From the NCBI GenBank assembly GCA_051747385.1, contig JBNJGB010000002.1, positions 62,001 through 126,000 on the forward strand: a stretch of 64,000 nt of DNA, written 5' to 3'. The notes beneath the pieces were generated by a model that was not told the origin of the DNA, ran no database searches, and saw only the letters and a list, made by a program, of their open reading frames with translations. The position numbers and the translations under genes were made by a program. This DNA is from JBNJGB01 sp051747385. Its GTDB lineage: Bacteria > Myxococcota_A > UBA9042 > PHBI01 > JACKFB01. Below, piece after piece: positions 56,755 to 64,000 of this stretch; position 1 is the stretch's first letter, and the number at the start of each line of letters is the position of its first letter.

Positions 56755-57645
56755 ATGGCCCGCGAACCCCGCACCGCACCTCCCGCGCCGGCCGTGCCCG
56801 CGCTCCTGGTCGCGGTGGTGGCCATCTCGTTCGCGGCCATCTTCTTCCGGCAGGCGAGCCCGACCCATCCGCTCGTGTCGGCCGGTCTGCGCCTCGCCGT
56901 CGCCGCCGCGGTGCTCTGGCCGACGCTCCTCCGCGCCCGGCGCCGGGGCGTGCTCCGGCCGCGCTTCGTCCGGGCCGGCGTCCTGGGCGGGCTGCTGTAC
57001 GGTCTCCACTTCGGCGCCTGGGTGACGTCCCTGACCCTGACCTCCGTGGCGGCCTCGGTGACGCTGGTGACCGCGACTCCCCTCCTCCTGGGCCTCGTCG
57101 CCATCGCCACCGGCCGGGATCGCCCGGAGCCCCACCACTGGGCGGCCCTCGCCATGGCCGCCGCCGGCGTGACGATCATCGGCTGGGCGGACCTGTCCCT
57201 GCGCCCCGGAGCGCTGCTGGGCGACGGCCTCGCCCTGGTCGGCGCCGCCGCCATGGCGGGCTATCTGCTCGCGGGCCGCTCCCTCGGCTCCGCGATGGAC
57301 GTCTGGCCCTTCACGGCGCTGGCCACCTCCGTGGGCGCCGCGGCCCTCCTCGGCACGGCCTGGATCGCCGGGATCGACCTGCGTCCGGCCTCGGCCGAGG
57401 CCCTCGGCTGGCTCGCCCTGGCGGCGCTCGTGCCCCAGCTCGTGGGCCACTCCCTGCTCACGTGGTCTCTACGGCACACGCGCCCCACGGTCGTCGGCAT
57501 GGCGACCGTCGGCGAGCCCGCGGGCGCGACCCTGCTCGCCTGGATCTGGCTCGGCGAGGGCGTGACCGTGACCACGGCCGTGGGCTGCTCGATCACCATC
57601 GCCGCCGTGCTCCTCGCGATGCGCCGGCCGCCCCTACGGAGCTGA
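56755..57645 (+). CDS. EamA-family drug/metabolite transporter
   Basis: 296 residues from ATG 56755. Ten hydrophobic segments form two EamA repeats, each with a WAA/GE-type end (for example LRLAVAAAVLWPTLL, TLTSVAASVTLVTATPLLLGLVAI in the first; GDGLALVGAAAMAGYLLAGRS, MATVGEPAGATLLAWIWLGEGV in the second). The GEP..ATLLAW motif near the end is typical. It probably exports an amino acid or other small metabolite; substrate unknown. Divergent from the GGDEF-EAL gene, 90 bases apart. Confidence 0.92.
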   Translation: MAREPRTAPPAPAVPALLVAVVAISFAAIFFRQASPTHPLVSAGLRLAVAAAVLWPTLLRARRRGVLRPRFVRAGVLGGLLYGLHFGAWVTSLTLTSVAASVTLVTATPLLLGLVAIATGRDRPEPHHWAALAMAAAGVTIIGWADLSLRPGALLGDGLALVGAAAMAGYLLAGRSLGSAMDVWPFTALATSVGAAALLGTAWIAGIDLRPASAEALGWLALAALVPQLVGHSLLTWSLRHTRPTVVGMATVGEPAGATLLAWIWLGEGVTVTTAVGCSITIAAVLLAMRRPPLRS

Positions 57646-57772
57646 CCCCGCACCCCGGCGGAGCCCGGAGAGCACGCAGGAATACCGGCCCACGTCTCCG
57701 TTCAGATACATGTCCATGGAGAGGTTGCCGGCCGCGATTGATCGGGGCCGCTCCTTGGGGGAACCTGCTCCC

Positions 57773-58918
57773 ATGGACTTCTTCGACAACCTGCTGGACG
57801 ACGAGCATCGCCTCGTCCGGGACACCTGCCGCCGCTTCGCGGAGCGCGAGATCGCGCCGCACGTCGTCGAGTGGGAGGAGGCCGAGTCGTTCCCCCGGGA
57901 GCTGTATCGCAAGGCGGCGGAGGCCGGGGTCCTGGGCGTGGGCTTCCCCGAGTCCGTCGGGGGCGACGGCGGGGACGCGCTCACCATGGTGGCCGCCATC
58001 GAGGGCCTCATGCGCGGGGGCTCGACGGGGGTGGCCGCGGGGCTGGGGTCGGCCGGGATCGCCCTGCCGCCCATCGTCCAGACCGGGGACGAGGCGCTGA
58101 TCGACCGGTTCGTGCGGCCCGTCCTGGCCGGCGAGAAGGTCGCCGCGCTGGCCATCACCGAGCCGAACACCGGCAGCGACGTCTCGCGCGTGCGCACGCG
58201 CGCGCAGCGCGCCGGGGATCACTACGTGCTCCGGGGCTCGAAGATGTTCATCACGTCGGGCGTGCGCGCCGACGTCGTCACGACCCTGGTGCGGACCGGC
58301 GACGATCCCCACCGGGGCCTGACGTTCGTGGTGGTCGAGGGCGACGCCCCGGGGCTGACCGTGTCCCGGTCCCTGAAGAAGACCGGTTGGCGCGCGAGCG
58401 ACACGGCCGAGCTCGCGTTCGACGACGTGCGGGTGCCCGTGGAGCACCGGCTCGGGCCCGAGGGCTCCGCGTTCGTGACCCTGATGCGCAACTTCCAGAC
58501 CGAGCGCCTGGCCCTGGCGGCGTACGGGGCGGCCACGGCGCAGATCGCCTACGAGGAGTCGCTCCGCTACGGACGCGAGCGCGAGGCCTTCGGGCGCACC
58601 CTGACCGGCTTCCAGGTGACGCGCCACAAGCTGGCGGACATGGCCACGCGGGCCTTGGCGGCGCGCACGCTGGTCTACCAGGTGGCCACGCGCATGGCCC
58701 GGGGCGAGGCGGTGGTGGCCGAGGTCTCCATGGCCAAGAACCTGGCCGCGGAGACGGCCGTGAGCGTCACCTACGACGCCGTGCAGATCCACGGCGGCAT
58801 GGGCTACATGCGGGAGACCCTCGTGGAGCGGCTGAGCCGAGACGCGCGCCTGCTCCCCATCGGCGGCGGCACCCAGGAGATCATGAAGGAGATCATCTCC
58901 CGGACCCTGGGCTTCTGA
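57773..58918 (+). CDS. Acyl-CoA dehydrogenase
   Basis: 381 residues from MDFFDNLLDDEH (a G-rich ribosome site 13 bases upstream; an in-frame start 21 codons earlier is possible). Signatures: AITEPNTGSDVSRVRT (about 127-142, FAD site), VLRGSKMFITSG (about 150), RLALAAYGAATAQIAYEESLRYGREREAFGRTL and the C-terminal QIHGGMGYMRETLVERLSRDARLLPIGGGTQEIM with the GTQEI motif, where the catalytic Glu is expected. It performs the first, FAD-dependent step of beta-oxidation. It stands alone here, 40 kb from the thiolase/FadJ-type operon that completes the pathway. Confidence 0.94.
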   Translation: MDFFDNLLDDEHRLVRDTCRRFAEREIAPHVVEWEEAESFPRELYRKAAEAGVLGVGFPESVGGDGGDALTMVAAIEGLMRGGSTGVAAGLGSAGIALPPIVQTGDEALIDRFVRPVLAGEKVAALAITEPNTGSDVSRVRTRAQRAGDHYVLRGSKMFITSGVRADVVTTLVRTGDDPHRGLTFVVVEGDAPGLTVSRSLKKTGWRASDTAELAFDDVRVPVEHRLGPEGSAFVTLMRNFQTERLALAAYGAATAQIAYEESLRYGREREAFGRTLTGFQVTRHKLADMATRALAARTLVYQVATRMARGEAVVAEVSMAKNLAAETAVSVTYDAVQIHGGMGYMRETLVERLSRDARLLPIGGGTQEIMKEIISRTLGF

Positions 58919-58919
58919 G

Positions 58920-58955
58920 CCCGTTCCCGTTCCCGTTCCCGCTCCCGTTCCCGCG
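58920..58955. repeat. (CCCGTT)-type hexamer repeat
   Basis: Six units of CCCGTT with two variant units, directly after the acyl-CoA dehydrogenase stop. The short spacer to the gap gene (about 90 bases) holds no gene. Confidence 0.85.
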
Positions 58956-59007
58956 CGACCGGCGAGCCCGCCCCTCCCCCGGCCGGGGCGAGGGGCGGTC
59001 ACCTTCG

Positions 59008-60009
59008 CTAGATCTTCGCGCCGATGTACGCGGCCATGTCCACGAGGCGCGTGGCGTAGCCCGCCTCGTTGTCGTACCAGGACAGGACCTTGTAGAGGTT
59101 CCCGACCTTCATCGTCATCTTGCTGTCGACGATGGAGGAGTGCGGGTCCCCGATGATGTCCGTGGACACCAGCTCCTCGTCGCTGAAGGCCAGGATGTCC
59201 GGGTACTTCTCCGCGTAGGCCTCGAGGACCGCGTGCAGCTCGTCCGTGCTCGGGGAGTCCTCGAACGTCAGCGTGAGGTCGGCGATGGAGCCCGTGGGGT
59301 TCGGCGTCCGGATGGCCAGGCCGTCCAGCTTGCCCTTCAGGTCGGGGATGACCAGGCCGACGGCCTTGGCGGCGCCGGTGCTCGTCGGGACGAGGTTGAT
59401 GGCCGCGGCCCGCCCGCGCCGGAGCTTCGACGACGGCTTGTCGAGCAGCCCCTGGCCCATCGTGTACGCGTGGACCGTGTTCAGGACGCCGCCCGTGACC
59501 GTGAACGCGTCGTGGAGGGCCTTCAACGGCGGCGCCACGCAGTTCGTGGTGCAGGAGGCGTTCGACACGACCGCGTGCTCGGCGGGATCGAAGTCCTCCT
59601 CGTTCACGCCGAGGCAGAAGGTCCCGTCGACGCCCTTGCCCGGCGCGCTGATCAAAACGCGCTTCGCGCCGCCGTCCAGGTGCATGGCGGCCTTGTCGCG
59701 CTCGGTGAACACGCCCGTCGACTCGAGGACCAGGTCGACGCCGAGCTCGTCCCATGGGCACTCGCGCGGATCGCGCTGGCTGCTGAAGCGGACGGAGCGT
59801 CCGTCGATCACGAGCTCGTCGTCGCGGAGCGACACGTCGCCCGGGAAGCGGCCGTGCACCGAGTCGTGCTCGAACAGGTAAGCCAGCGCCTCGCGGTCCT
59901 GGAGGTCGTTCACCGCGACGACCTCGAGATCGTCGCGTCCCAGGGCGGACCGCAGCGCCAGGCGCCCGATGCGGCCGAAACCGTTGATCGCAATCCTCGT
60001 CGTGCTCAT
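59008..60009 (-). CDS. gap: Glyceraldehyde-3-phosphate dehydrogenase
   Basis: 333 residues from MSTTRIAINGFGRIGRLALR with AGGAGG upstream. NAD site: NGFGRIGR (about 8-15) with AVND at the second strand, indicating NAD preference. The catalytic Cys is in SNASCTTNCVAP (about 147-158) and the His about 27 residues later (TVHAYTMGQGLLD). C-terminal WYDNEAGYATRLVDM is present. It makes 1,3-bisphosphoglycerate in glycolysis. It is divergent from fusA; the 316-base spacer 60010-60325 carries the fusA promoter and a G-rich run. Confidence 0.97.
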   Translation of the reverse strand: MSTTRIAINGFGRIGRLALRSALGRDDLEVVAVNDLQDREALAYLFEHDSVHGRFPGDVSLRDDELVIDGRSVRFSSQRDPRECPWDELGVDLVLESTGVFTERDKAAMHLDGGAKRVLISAPGKGVDGTFCLGVNEEDFDPAEHAVVSNASCTTNCVAPPLKALHDAFTVTGGVLNTVHAYTMGQGLLDKPSSKLRRGRAAAINLVPTSTGAAKAVGLVIPDLKGKLDGLAIRTPNPTGSIADLTLTFEDSPSTDELHAVLEAYAEKYPDILAFSDEELVSTDIIGDPHSSIVDSKMTMKVGNLYKVLSWYDNEAGYATRLVDMAAYIGAKI

Positions 60010-60215
60010 GGCTCCTCCTGCGACGATGGGGGGGGCGGGGGGATGGGGCCGGGCCGCCGTCCGTCGCAACGACCCGAGTGTCCCAACTTGCGCTCGATGG
60101 GAATGGATGGCAAGGGCAGTGCCCTTCACGGAATGCGGGCGCCGGAGGTCGGGTTCGTGACGACCGGCGAAGGGCGTCGCGGCACCGGCGGCCACGCCGA
60201 TTCCGAACCAATCCA

Positions 60216-60245
60216 TTGACGTGCCCTGCCGGGCATCGGTATATG
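60216..60245 (+). promoter_or_regulatory. Sigma-70 promoter of fusA
   Basis: TTGACG (60216-60221), 18 bases, TATATG (60240-60245). Transcription would start near 60252, about 75 bases before the fusA ATG. Confidence 0.6.
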
Positions 60246-60325
60246 GCGCGCCCCCGAATTGATGGGGGGTCGGACGCCCGACCCGACGAGCGGACGCGAA
60301 CTCGAGCCTCCAAGCGGAGATAGCA

Positions 60326-62422
60326 ATGGCCCTGCCTGTCCATCAGCTACGAAACATCGGCATCAGCGCCCACATCGACTCGGGCAAGACCACGCTGACC
60401 GAGCGCATCCTCTTCTACACCGACCGGATTCACGCCATCCACGACGTGCGTGGCAAGGACGGCGTCGGCGCGAAGATGGACTCCATGGAGCTCGAGCGGG
60501 AGCGCGGCATCACGATCCAGTCGGCCGCGACCCACGTCATCTGGGACGGGCGCCACATCAACATCATCGACACGCCCGGCCACGTGGACTTCACCGTGGA
60601 GGTGGAGCGCGCGCTGCGCGTCCTCGACGGCGCCATCCTGGTGCTCTGCGGCGTCTCGGGCGTGCAGTCCCAGTCGTTCACGGTCGACCGGCAGATGAAG
60701 CGGTACAACGTGCCGCGCGTCGCGTTCGTCAACAAGCTCGACCGCTCGGGCGCCAACCCCTTCCGGGTGACCAAGCAGCTCCGCGAGAAGCTGAACCACA
60801 ACGCCGTGATGCTCCAGATCCCCATCGGGGTGGAGGACAAGCACGAGGGCGTCGTGGACCTCGTCACGATGAAGGCCCTGTACTTCGACGGCGGCGCCGG
60901 CGAGCAGATCCGCGAGGCCGAGATCCCCGCCGAGATGCAGGAGCAGGCAGAGGAGTACCGCGAGATCATGCTCGACGCGGTCTCCATGTACTCCGACGAG
61001 CTGATGGAGGCCATGCTCGAGGACGCGGTGACCGAGGAGCTGATCCACAAGGCCGTCCACCGGGGCGTGATCGACCTGAACCTCACGCCGGTCTTCATGG
61101 GCTCCGCCTACAAGAACAAGGGCGTACAGCCGCTCCTCGACGCCGTCATCAAGTACCTCCCGAACCCGACCGAGGTGGCGAACGAGGCCCTCGACATCGA
61201 CAACGAGGGCGCGCCCTTCCCCGTCAAGGTGGACGACAAGGAGCCGCTCATCCTCCTGGCCTTCAAGCTGGAGGACGGCCGCTACGGTCAGCTCACCTAC
61301 GTGCGCCTGTACCAGGGCACCCTGAAGAAGGGTGACACCATCTTCAACATGCGCACGGACAACAAGATCAAGGTGGGCCGCCTGGTCCGCATGCACGCGG
61401 ACGAGATGGAGGACATCCAAGAGGCGCAGGCCGGCGACATCGTCGCGCTGTTCGGCGTGGACTGCGCCTCGGGCGACACGTTCACGGACGGCTCCATCCA
61501 CGCCACGATGACCGACATGTTCGTGCCCGAGCCGGTCATCGAGATGTCCATCAAGCCGAAGGACAACAAGTCCCAGACCAACCTCTCCAAGGCGCTCCAG
61601 CGCTTCACCAAGGAGGATCCGACCTTCCGGACCTTCGTGGACCCGGAGAGCGGCGAGACCATCATCGCCGGCATGGGCGAGCTCCACCTCGAGGTGTACA
61701 TCGAGCGCATGCGCCGCGAGTACGCCTCCGACGTCGAGGTCGGCCAGCCGCAGGTGGCCTACCGCGAGGCCATGACCCAGCGGGCCGACTTCAACTACCT
61801 CCACAAGAAGCAGACGGGCGGCTCAGGCCAGTTCGGCCGCGTGATCGGCTACATGGAGCCGATCAGCGAGGAGGAGGAGGAGGAGTTCGAGTTCGTCTGG
61901 GAGGTCACCGGCGGCAACATCCCCACCGAGTTCAAGAGCGCGGTGGAGAAGGGCTTCAAGGAGTGCATGCCCAAGGGGCGCCTCATCGGCTTCCCGGTGG
62001 TGAAGGCGCGCTTCGTGATCAAGGACGGCCAGAGCCACGCCGTGGACTCCTCGGACAACGCCTTCATCTCGGCCGCAAAGGGCGCCTTCCGCGAGACCTA
62101 CGCCAAGACCAGGCCGGCCATCCTGGAGCCGGTGATGCGCGTGTCCGTCGAGGGCCCGACCGAGCACCAGGGCGCCATGATGCGGACCATCAACCAGCGC
62201 CGCGGCATCATCGTCGGCACCCACGAGGAGGAGGGCTTCGCCCGCGTCGACGCCGACGTGCCCCTCGCGGAGATGTTCGGCTACTCCACGGACCTCCGCT
62301 CGGCCACCCAGGGCAAGGCGGAGTTCTCCATGGAGTTCTCCAAGTACGCCCCGGTGCCCAAGGAGGTCGCCGAGGAGCTGAAGAAGGAGTACGCCGAGAA
62401 GGTCGCGGCCGGCGAGGCGTAG
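60326..62422 (+). CDS. fusA: Elongation factor G, mitochondrial/spd type
   Basis: 698 residues; ATG with GGAGATAG upstream. GTPase motifs: AHIDSGKTTLTERI (about 14-27), DTPGHVDF (about 87), NKLD (about 141). The stretch RGKDGVGAKMDSMELERERGITIQSAAT is the form seen in mitochondrial EF-G1 and spirochaete/planctomycete/delta spd-EF-G, not the canonical bacterial DGAATMDWM form; YNVP and LNHNAV are also mtEFG1-like. It moves tRNA-mRNA on the ribosome. Members of this type usually coexist with a second EF-G that recycles ribosomes; none is in this window. No other ribosomal gene is next to it, unlike the usual str operon. Confidence 0.95.
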   Translation: MALPVHQLRNIGISAHIDSGKTTLTERILFYTDRIHAIHDVRGKDGVGAKMDSMELERERGITIQSAATHVIWDGRHINIIDTPGHVDFTVEVERALRVLDGAILVLCGVSGVQSQSFTVDRQMKRYNVPRVAFVNKLDRSGANPFRVTKQLREKLNHNAVMLQIPIGVEDKHEGVVDLVTMKALYFDGGAGEQIREAEIPAEMQEQAEEYREIMLDAVSMYSDELMEAMLEDAVTEELIHKAVHRGVIDLNLTPVFMGSAYKNKGVQPLLDAVIKYLPNPTEVANEALDIDNEGAPFPVKVDDKEPLILLAFKLEDGRYGQLTYVRLYQGTLKKGDTIFNMRTDNKIKVGRLVRMHADEMEDIQEAQAGDIVALFGVDCASGDTFTDGSIHATMTDMFVPEPVIEMSIKPKDNKSQTNLSKALQRFTKEDPTFRTFVDPESGETIIAGMGELHLEVYIERMRREYASDVEVGQPQVAYREAMTQRADFNYLHKKQTGGSGQFGRVIGYMEPISEEEEEEFEFVWEVTGGNIPTEFKSAVEKGFKECMPKGRLIGFPVVKARFVIKDGQSHAVDSSDNAFISAAKGAFRETYAKTRPAILEPVMRVSVEGPTEHQGAMMRTINQRRGIIVGTHEEEGFARVDADVPLAEMFGYSTDLRSATQGKAEFSMEFSKYAPVPKEVAEELKKEYAEKVAAGEA

Positions 62423-62594
62423 GCCTCCGGTCCCGACGCGGCATCCTCCGGACGCCCGGGGCGCCACGCGCGCTCCGGGCGCTCGTGCGTCCGAGGGTCG
62501 TCGGCACGGCTTGACCGTCCGTCGCGTCTGCGGCCAATCTGGGGGTCGGGGTCGACGCCCCGCCCTGCCCGTCGCCGGCCCGTGGAGGCGCCCC

Positions 62595-63008
62595 ATGAAA
62601 GAGATCCCCCCCGTCTCGAAGGTCATGACGCCGTTCCCGTGGGCGATCAGCGTGGATCAGCCCCTCGCGGAGGCCCGGCAGATGATGGACGAGCACGACA
62701 TCCGCCACCTCCCGGTGACCTGGGGCGGCGACGTCGTGGGCCTCCTCTCGGACCGCGACCTCTCGGTCGTCGAGGCCACCACCCGGGAGCACGGCGGGAA
62801 GGAGTCCGACCTGAACGTCGGCCTCGTCTGCACGGCGGATCCGTACATCGTCGAGCACACCGAGCGCCTGGACAACGTCGTCCTGGCCATGGCCGACGAG
62901 CACATCGGCTCCGCCATCATCACCCGAGAGGGCGAGCTGATCGGCATCCTCACCACCACCGACGTGTGCCGGATGCTCGGCGAGGGCCTGCGCGACCGGC
63001 AACTGTAG
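62595..63008 (+). CDS. CBS-domain pair protein
   Basis: 137 residues from MKEIPPVSKVMT (GGAGG upstream; an earlier in-frame start adds 28 Arg/Gly-rich residues and was rejected). Two CBS domains: VMTPFPWAISVDQPLAEARQMMDEHDIRHLPV..GDVVGLLSDRDL (about 10-60) and VCTADPYIVEHTERLDNVVLAMADEHIGSAIIT..GELIGILTTTDV (about 78-125). Such stand-alone pairs bind adenosyl compounds or nucleotides and signal energy state. It follows fusA by 173 bases on the same strand; no clear terminator between them. Confidence 0.93.
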   Translation: MKEIPPVSKVMTPFPWAISVDQPLAEARQMMDEHDIRHLPVTWGGDVVGLLSDRDLSVVEATTREHGGKESDLNVGLVCTADPYIVEHTERLDNVVLAMADEHIGSAIITREGELIGILTTTDVCRMLGEGLRDRQL

Positions 63009-63045
63009 CCCGGAGCACGGGGCCACGCGGTCGCAGGAGAACCCT

Positions 63046-63240
63046 CAAGCCGGCGGTAGCTCATCCCGCGTGTCGCTCAGGAACGTCACGAGCGCGTCCA
63101 GGGCACGGTCCAGGGCCTCTCGGTGAGCGGCCCAGGCGTCCGTGTGGGCGCTGAGGTGGGATGCGCAGGGCCTGACGCTCGACCTCGATCTCGCGCAGGA
63201 GGCGCGCCAGTCGGGTCCGGGTCATCGCCGCGGCGCTCAC
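63046..63240 (-). pseudogene. Truncated, frameshifted HepT-like partner of the MNT gene
   Basis: GTG 63240 overlaps the MNT stop (GTGA). The first frame encodes VSAAAMTRTRLARLLREIEVE, like the start of HepT proteins, but soon turns to Pro/Arg/Gly-rich text. Near 63165 a second frame becomes protein-like (AHTDAWAAHREALDRALDAL to DELPPA) and stops at 63046. One base shift plus a large internal deletion (HepT is about 150 residues) explains this. The RNase motif (Rx4-6H) is absent, so no HepT activity is expected. Confidence 0.6.
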
Positions 63241-63593
63241 GCGAGCACCTCTCCCTCCGTCTCGATGCGCCGCCGGAAATCCGGGGGAAGCTCCTCGAGC
63301 AGGAAGACCTCCACGACCGCGTCGAAGAGGCGCCCGAGGTCGTACATCGCCTCGCCGCGGCGCGAGTACGGGACCCCTTCGACCGCCAGGTCGACGTCCG
63401 AGGAAGCGTGGACGCCACCCCACGCGAGCGAGCCGAACAGGATGACCCGCCGGGCTCCGTACTCGTCGCGGAGGCGCGCCGCGGCCTCGGGCAACCTCCG
63501 CCGCAGCTCCTCGGCCCGCGCGTCCCGCGCACGCAACTCGCGCTCGGCGCGCGCCATGAGCGCCCGGGCAGCGTCTCGGGGCGTAGCGGACAT
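63237..63593 (-). CDS. MNT-type nucleotidyltransferase (antitoxin-like)
   Basis: 118 residues from ATG 63593 (ribosome site weak). The minimal nucleotidyltransferase motif is GSLAWGGVHASSDVDLAVEGV (about 54-74; GSx10DxD) preceded by a long helical N-terminus. Such proteins pair with HepT (HEPN) toxins; MNT AMPylates the toxin. Here the partner directly downstream is broken, so the antitoxin may be a remnant or have another target. Also compatible with a stand-alone MNT protein. It lies between a CBS gene and lipB. Confidence 0.85.
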   Translation of the reverse strand: MSATPRDAARALMARAERELRARDARAEELRRRLPEAAARLRDEYGARRVILFGSLAWGGVHASSDVDLAVEGVPYSRRGEAMYDLGRLFDAVVEVFLLEELPPDFRRRIETEGEVLA

Positions 63594-63602
63594 GAGAGGA
63601 GG

Positions 63603-64000
63603 CTAGGACGCCCGGCCGTCCCCGGCAAGGGGCAGGTGCCTCTCGAAGGCGCGGGCGACCTCGCGGGCGGCGAGGGCCTTCAGCTCGTCGAGGGGCGGGA
63701 CGCGGCCCCCGAGGGAGGCGATGGAGCCCATGACGCCGGCGGAGAGGCCGCAGGGGTTGATGCGGCGGAACCAGCCCAGGTCCGGGTCCACGTTGAGGGC
63801 GAAGCCGTGGAAGGTGACCCAGCGGCGGACTGCGACGCCGAGAGAGGCGACCTTGACGCCCCGGCACCAGACGCCCGTGTGACCCTCCTTGCGCTCGCCG
63901 GAGAGGCCGCAGGCGGCAAGGACGGCGATGAGGGCCTCCTCCAGGCGGCGGAGGACGAGGTGCAGGTCCCGCTCGTCCTCGCCCAGCTTCAGGATGGGAT
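63603..64000 (-). CDS. lipB: Octanoyltransferase LipB, C-terminal part
   Basis: About 132 residues are visible; the start lies beyond the right edge. It transfers octanoyl from ACP to lipoyl domains. Motifs: GHTGVWCRGVKVASLGVAVRRWVTFHGFALNV, with the catalytic Lys in KVASLGV, and the Cys in RRINPCGLSAGVMGS. The sequence ends about 40 residues later at DGRAS. Stop near 63605. The gene is probably intact across the edge. It is downstream-adjacent to the MNT gene on the same strand, 9 bases apart. Confidence 0.93.
   Translation of the reverse strand, partial: PILKLGEDERDLHLVLRRLEEALIAVLAACGLSGERKEGHTGVWCRGVKVASLGVAVRRWVTFHGFALNVDPDLGWFRRINPCGLSAGVMGSIASLGGRVPPLDELKALAAREVARAFERHLPLAGDGRAS

Overview
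The window is very GC-rich (roughly 70 percent), with almost all third codon positions G or C, densely packed genes and frequent GTG/TTG starts. It looks like a chromosome segment of a large-genome Myxococcota or former deltaproteobacterial lineage. The clues are a giant Ser/Thr-kinase/ATPase/sigma-54 regulator, many Cys-rich lipoproteins with low-complexity Asp/Glu linkers, an AgmX/PglI-type C-terminal domain, and an EF-G of the mitochondrial/spirochaete (spd) type. I see no prophage, transposase gene, rRNA operon or CRISPR array.

Layout. 1-4.7 kb: start of a giant signalling regulator (its C-terminus lies outside the window), divergent from a lipoprotein with a perfect sigma-54 promoter. 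5.6-10 kb: two coupled Cys-rich or propeller-like lipoproteins. 10.1-13.7 kb: methyltransferase, PflX-type radical SAM protein, degenerate glutamate-dehydrogenase-like protein and MarR regulator. 13.9-18.8 kb: fatty-acid beta-oxidation operon (thiolase, FadJ/FadB-type enzyme, SDR protein, coiled-coil protein) divergent from marR. 18.8-29.3 kb: YwiC-like membrane protein with a sigma-54 promoter, MscS channel, lipoprotein, HAD phosphatase, metallophosphoesterase, a secreted His/Cys repeat protein, a PP2C-like protein and a dual-specificity phosphatase. 29.4-40.3 kb: AgmX-type lipoprotein, RpoD, three Cys-rich lipoproteins, a metallo-beta-lactamase-fold protein lacking metal ligands, a YhbY fusion and tRNA-Arg(CCG).

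40.3-54.1 kb: moaB, alpha/beta hydrolase coupled to a K+ channel, MFS transporter, a cereblon-like CULT-domain protein, a MepA-type endopeptidase, a lipase, the heme pair hemG-hemE, a YkgJ protein, a J-like membrane protein and a BKACE enzyme. 54.3-64 kb: GGDEF-EAL protein, EamA transporter, acyl-CoA dehydrogenase, gap, fusA, a CBS protein, an MNT nucleotidyltransferase with a broken HepT-like partner, and the end of lipB.

Recurring themes are envelope lipoproteins, fatty-acid catabolism (thiolase, FadJ-type enzyme, acyl-CoA dehydrogenase, lipase), phosphorylation/c-di-GMP signalling, and several enzyme folds whose catalytic residues are missing. The most distinctive signals are: three sites matching the sigma-54 -24/-12 consensus exactly, one an orphan in front of a hairpin; the CULT-domain protein with a complete aromatic cage; five GHHPxHLDxC repeats; a GDH-like protein lacking two of three active-site lysines; a triple mini-hairpin intergenic repeat with compensatory base changes; and hexanucleotide repeats between genes.
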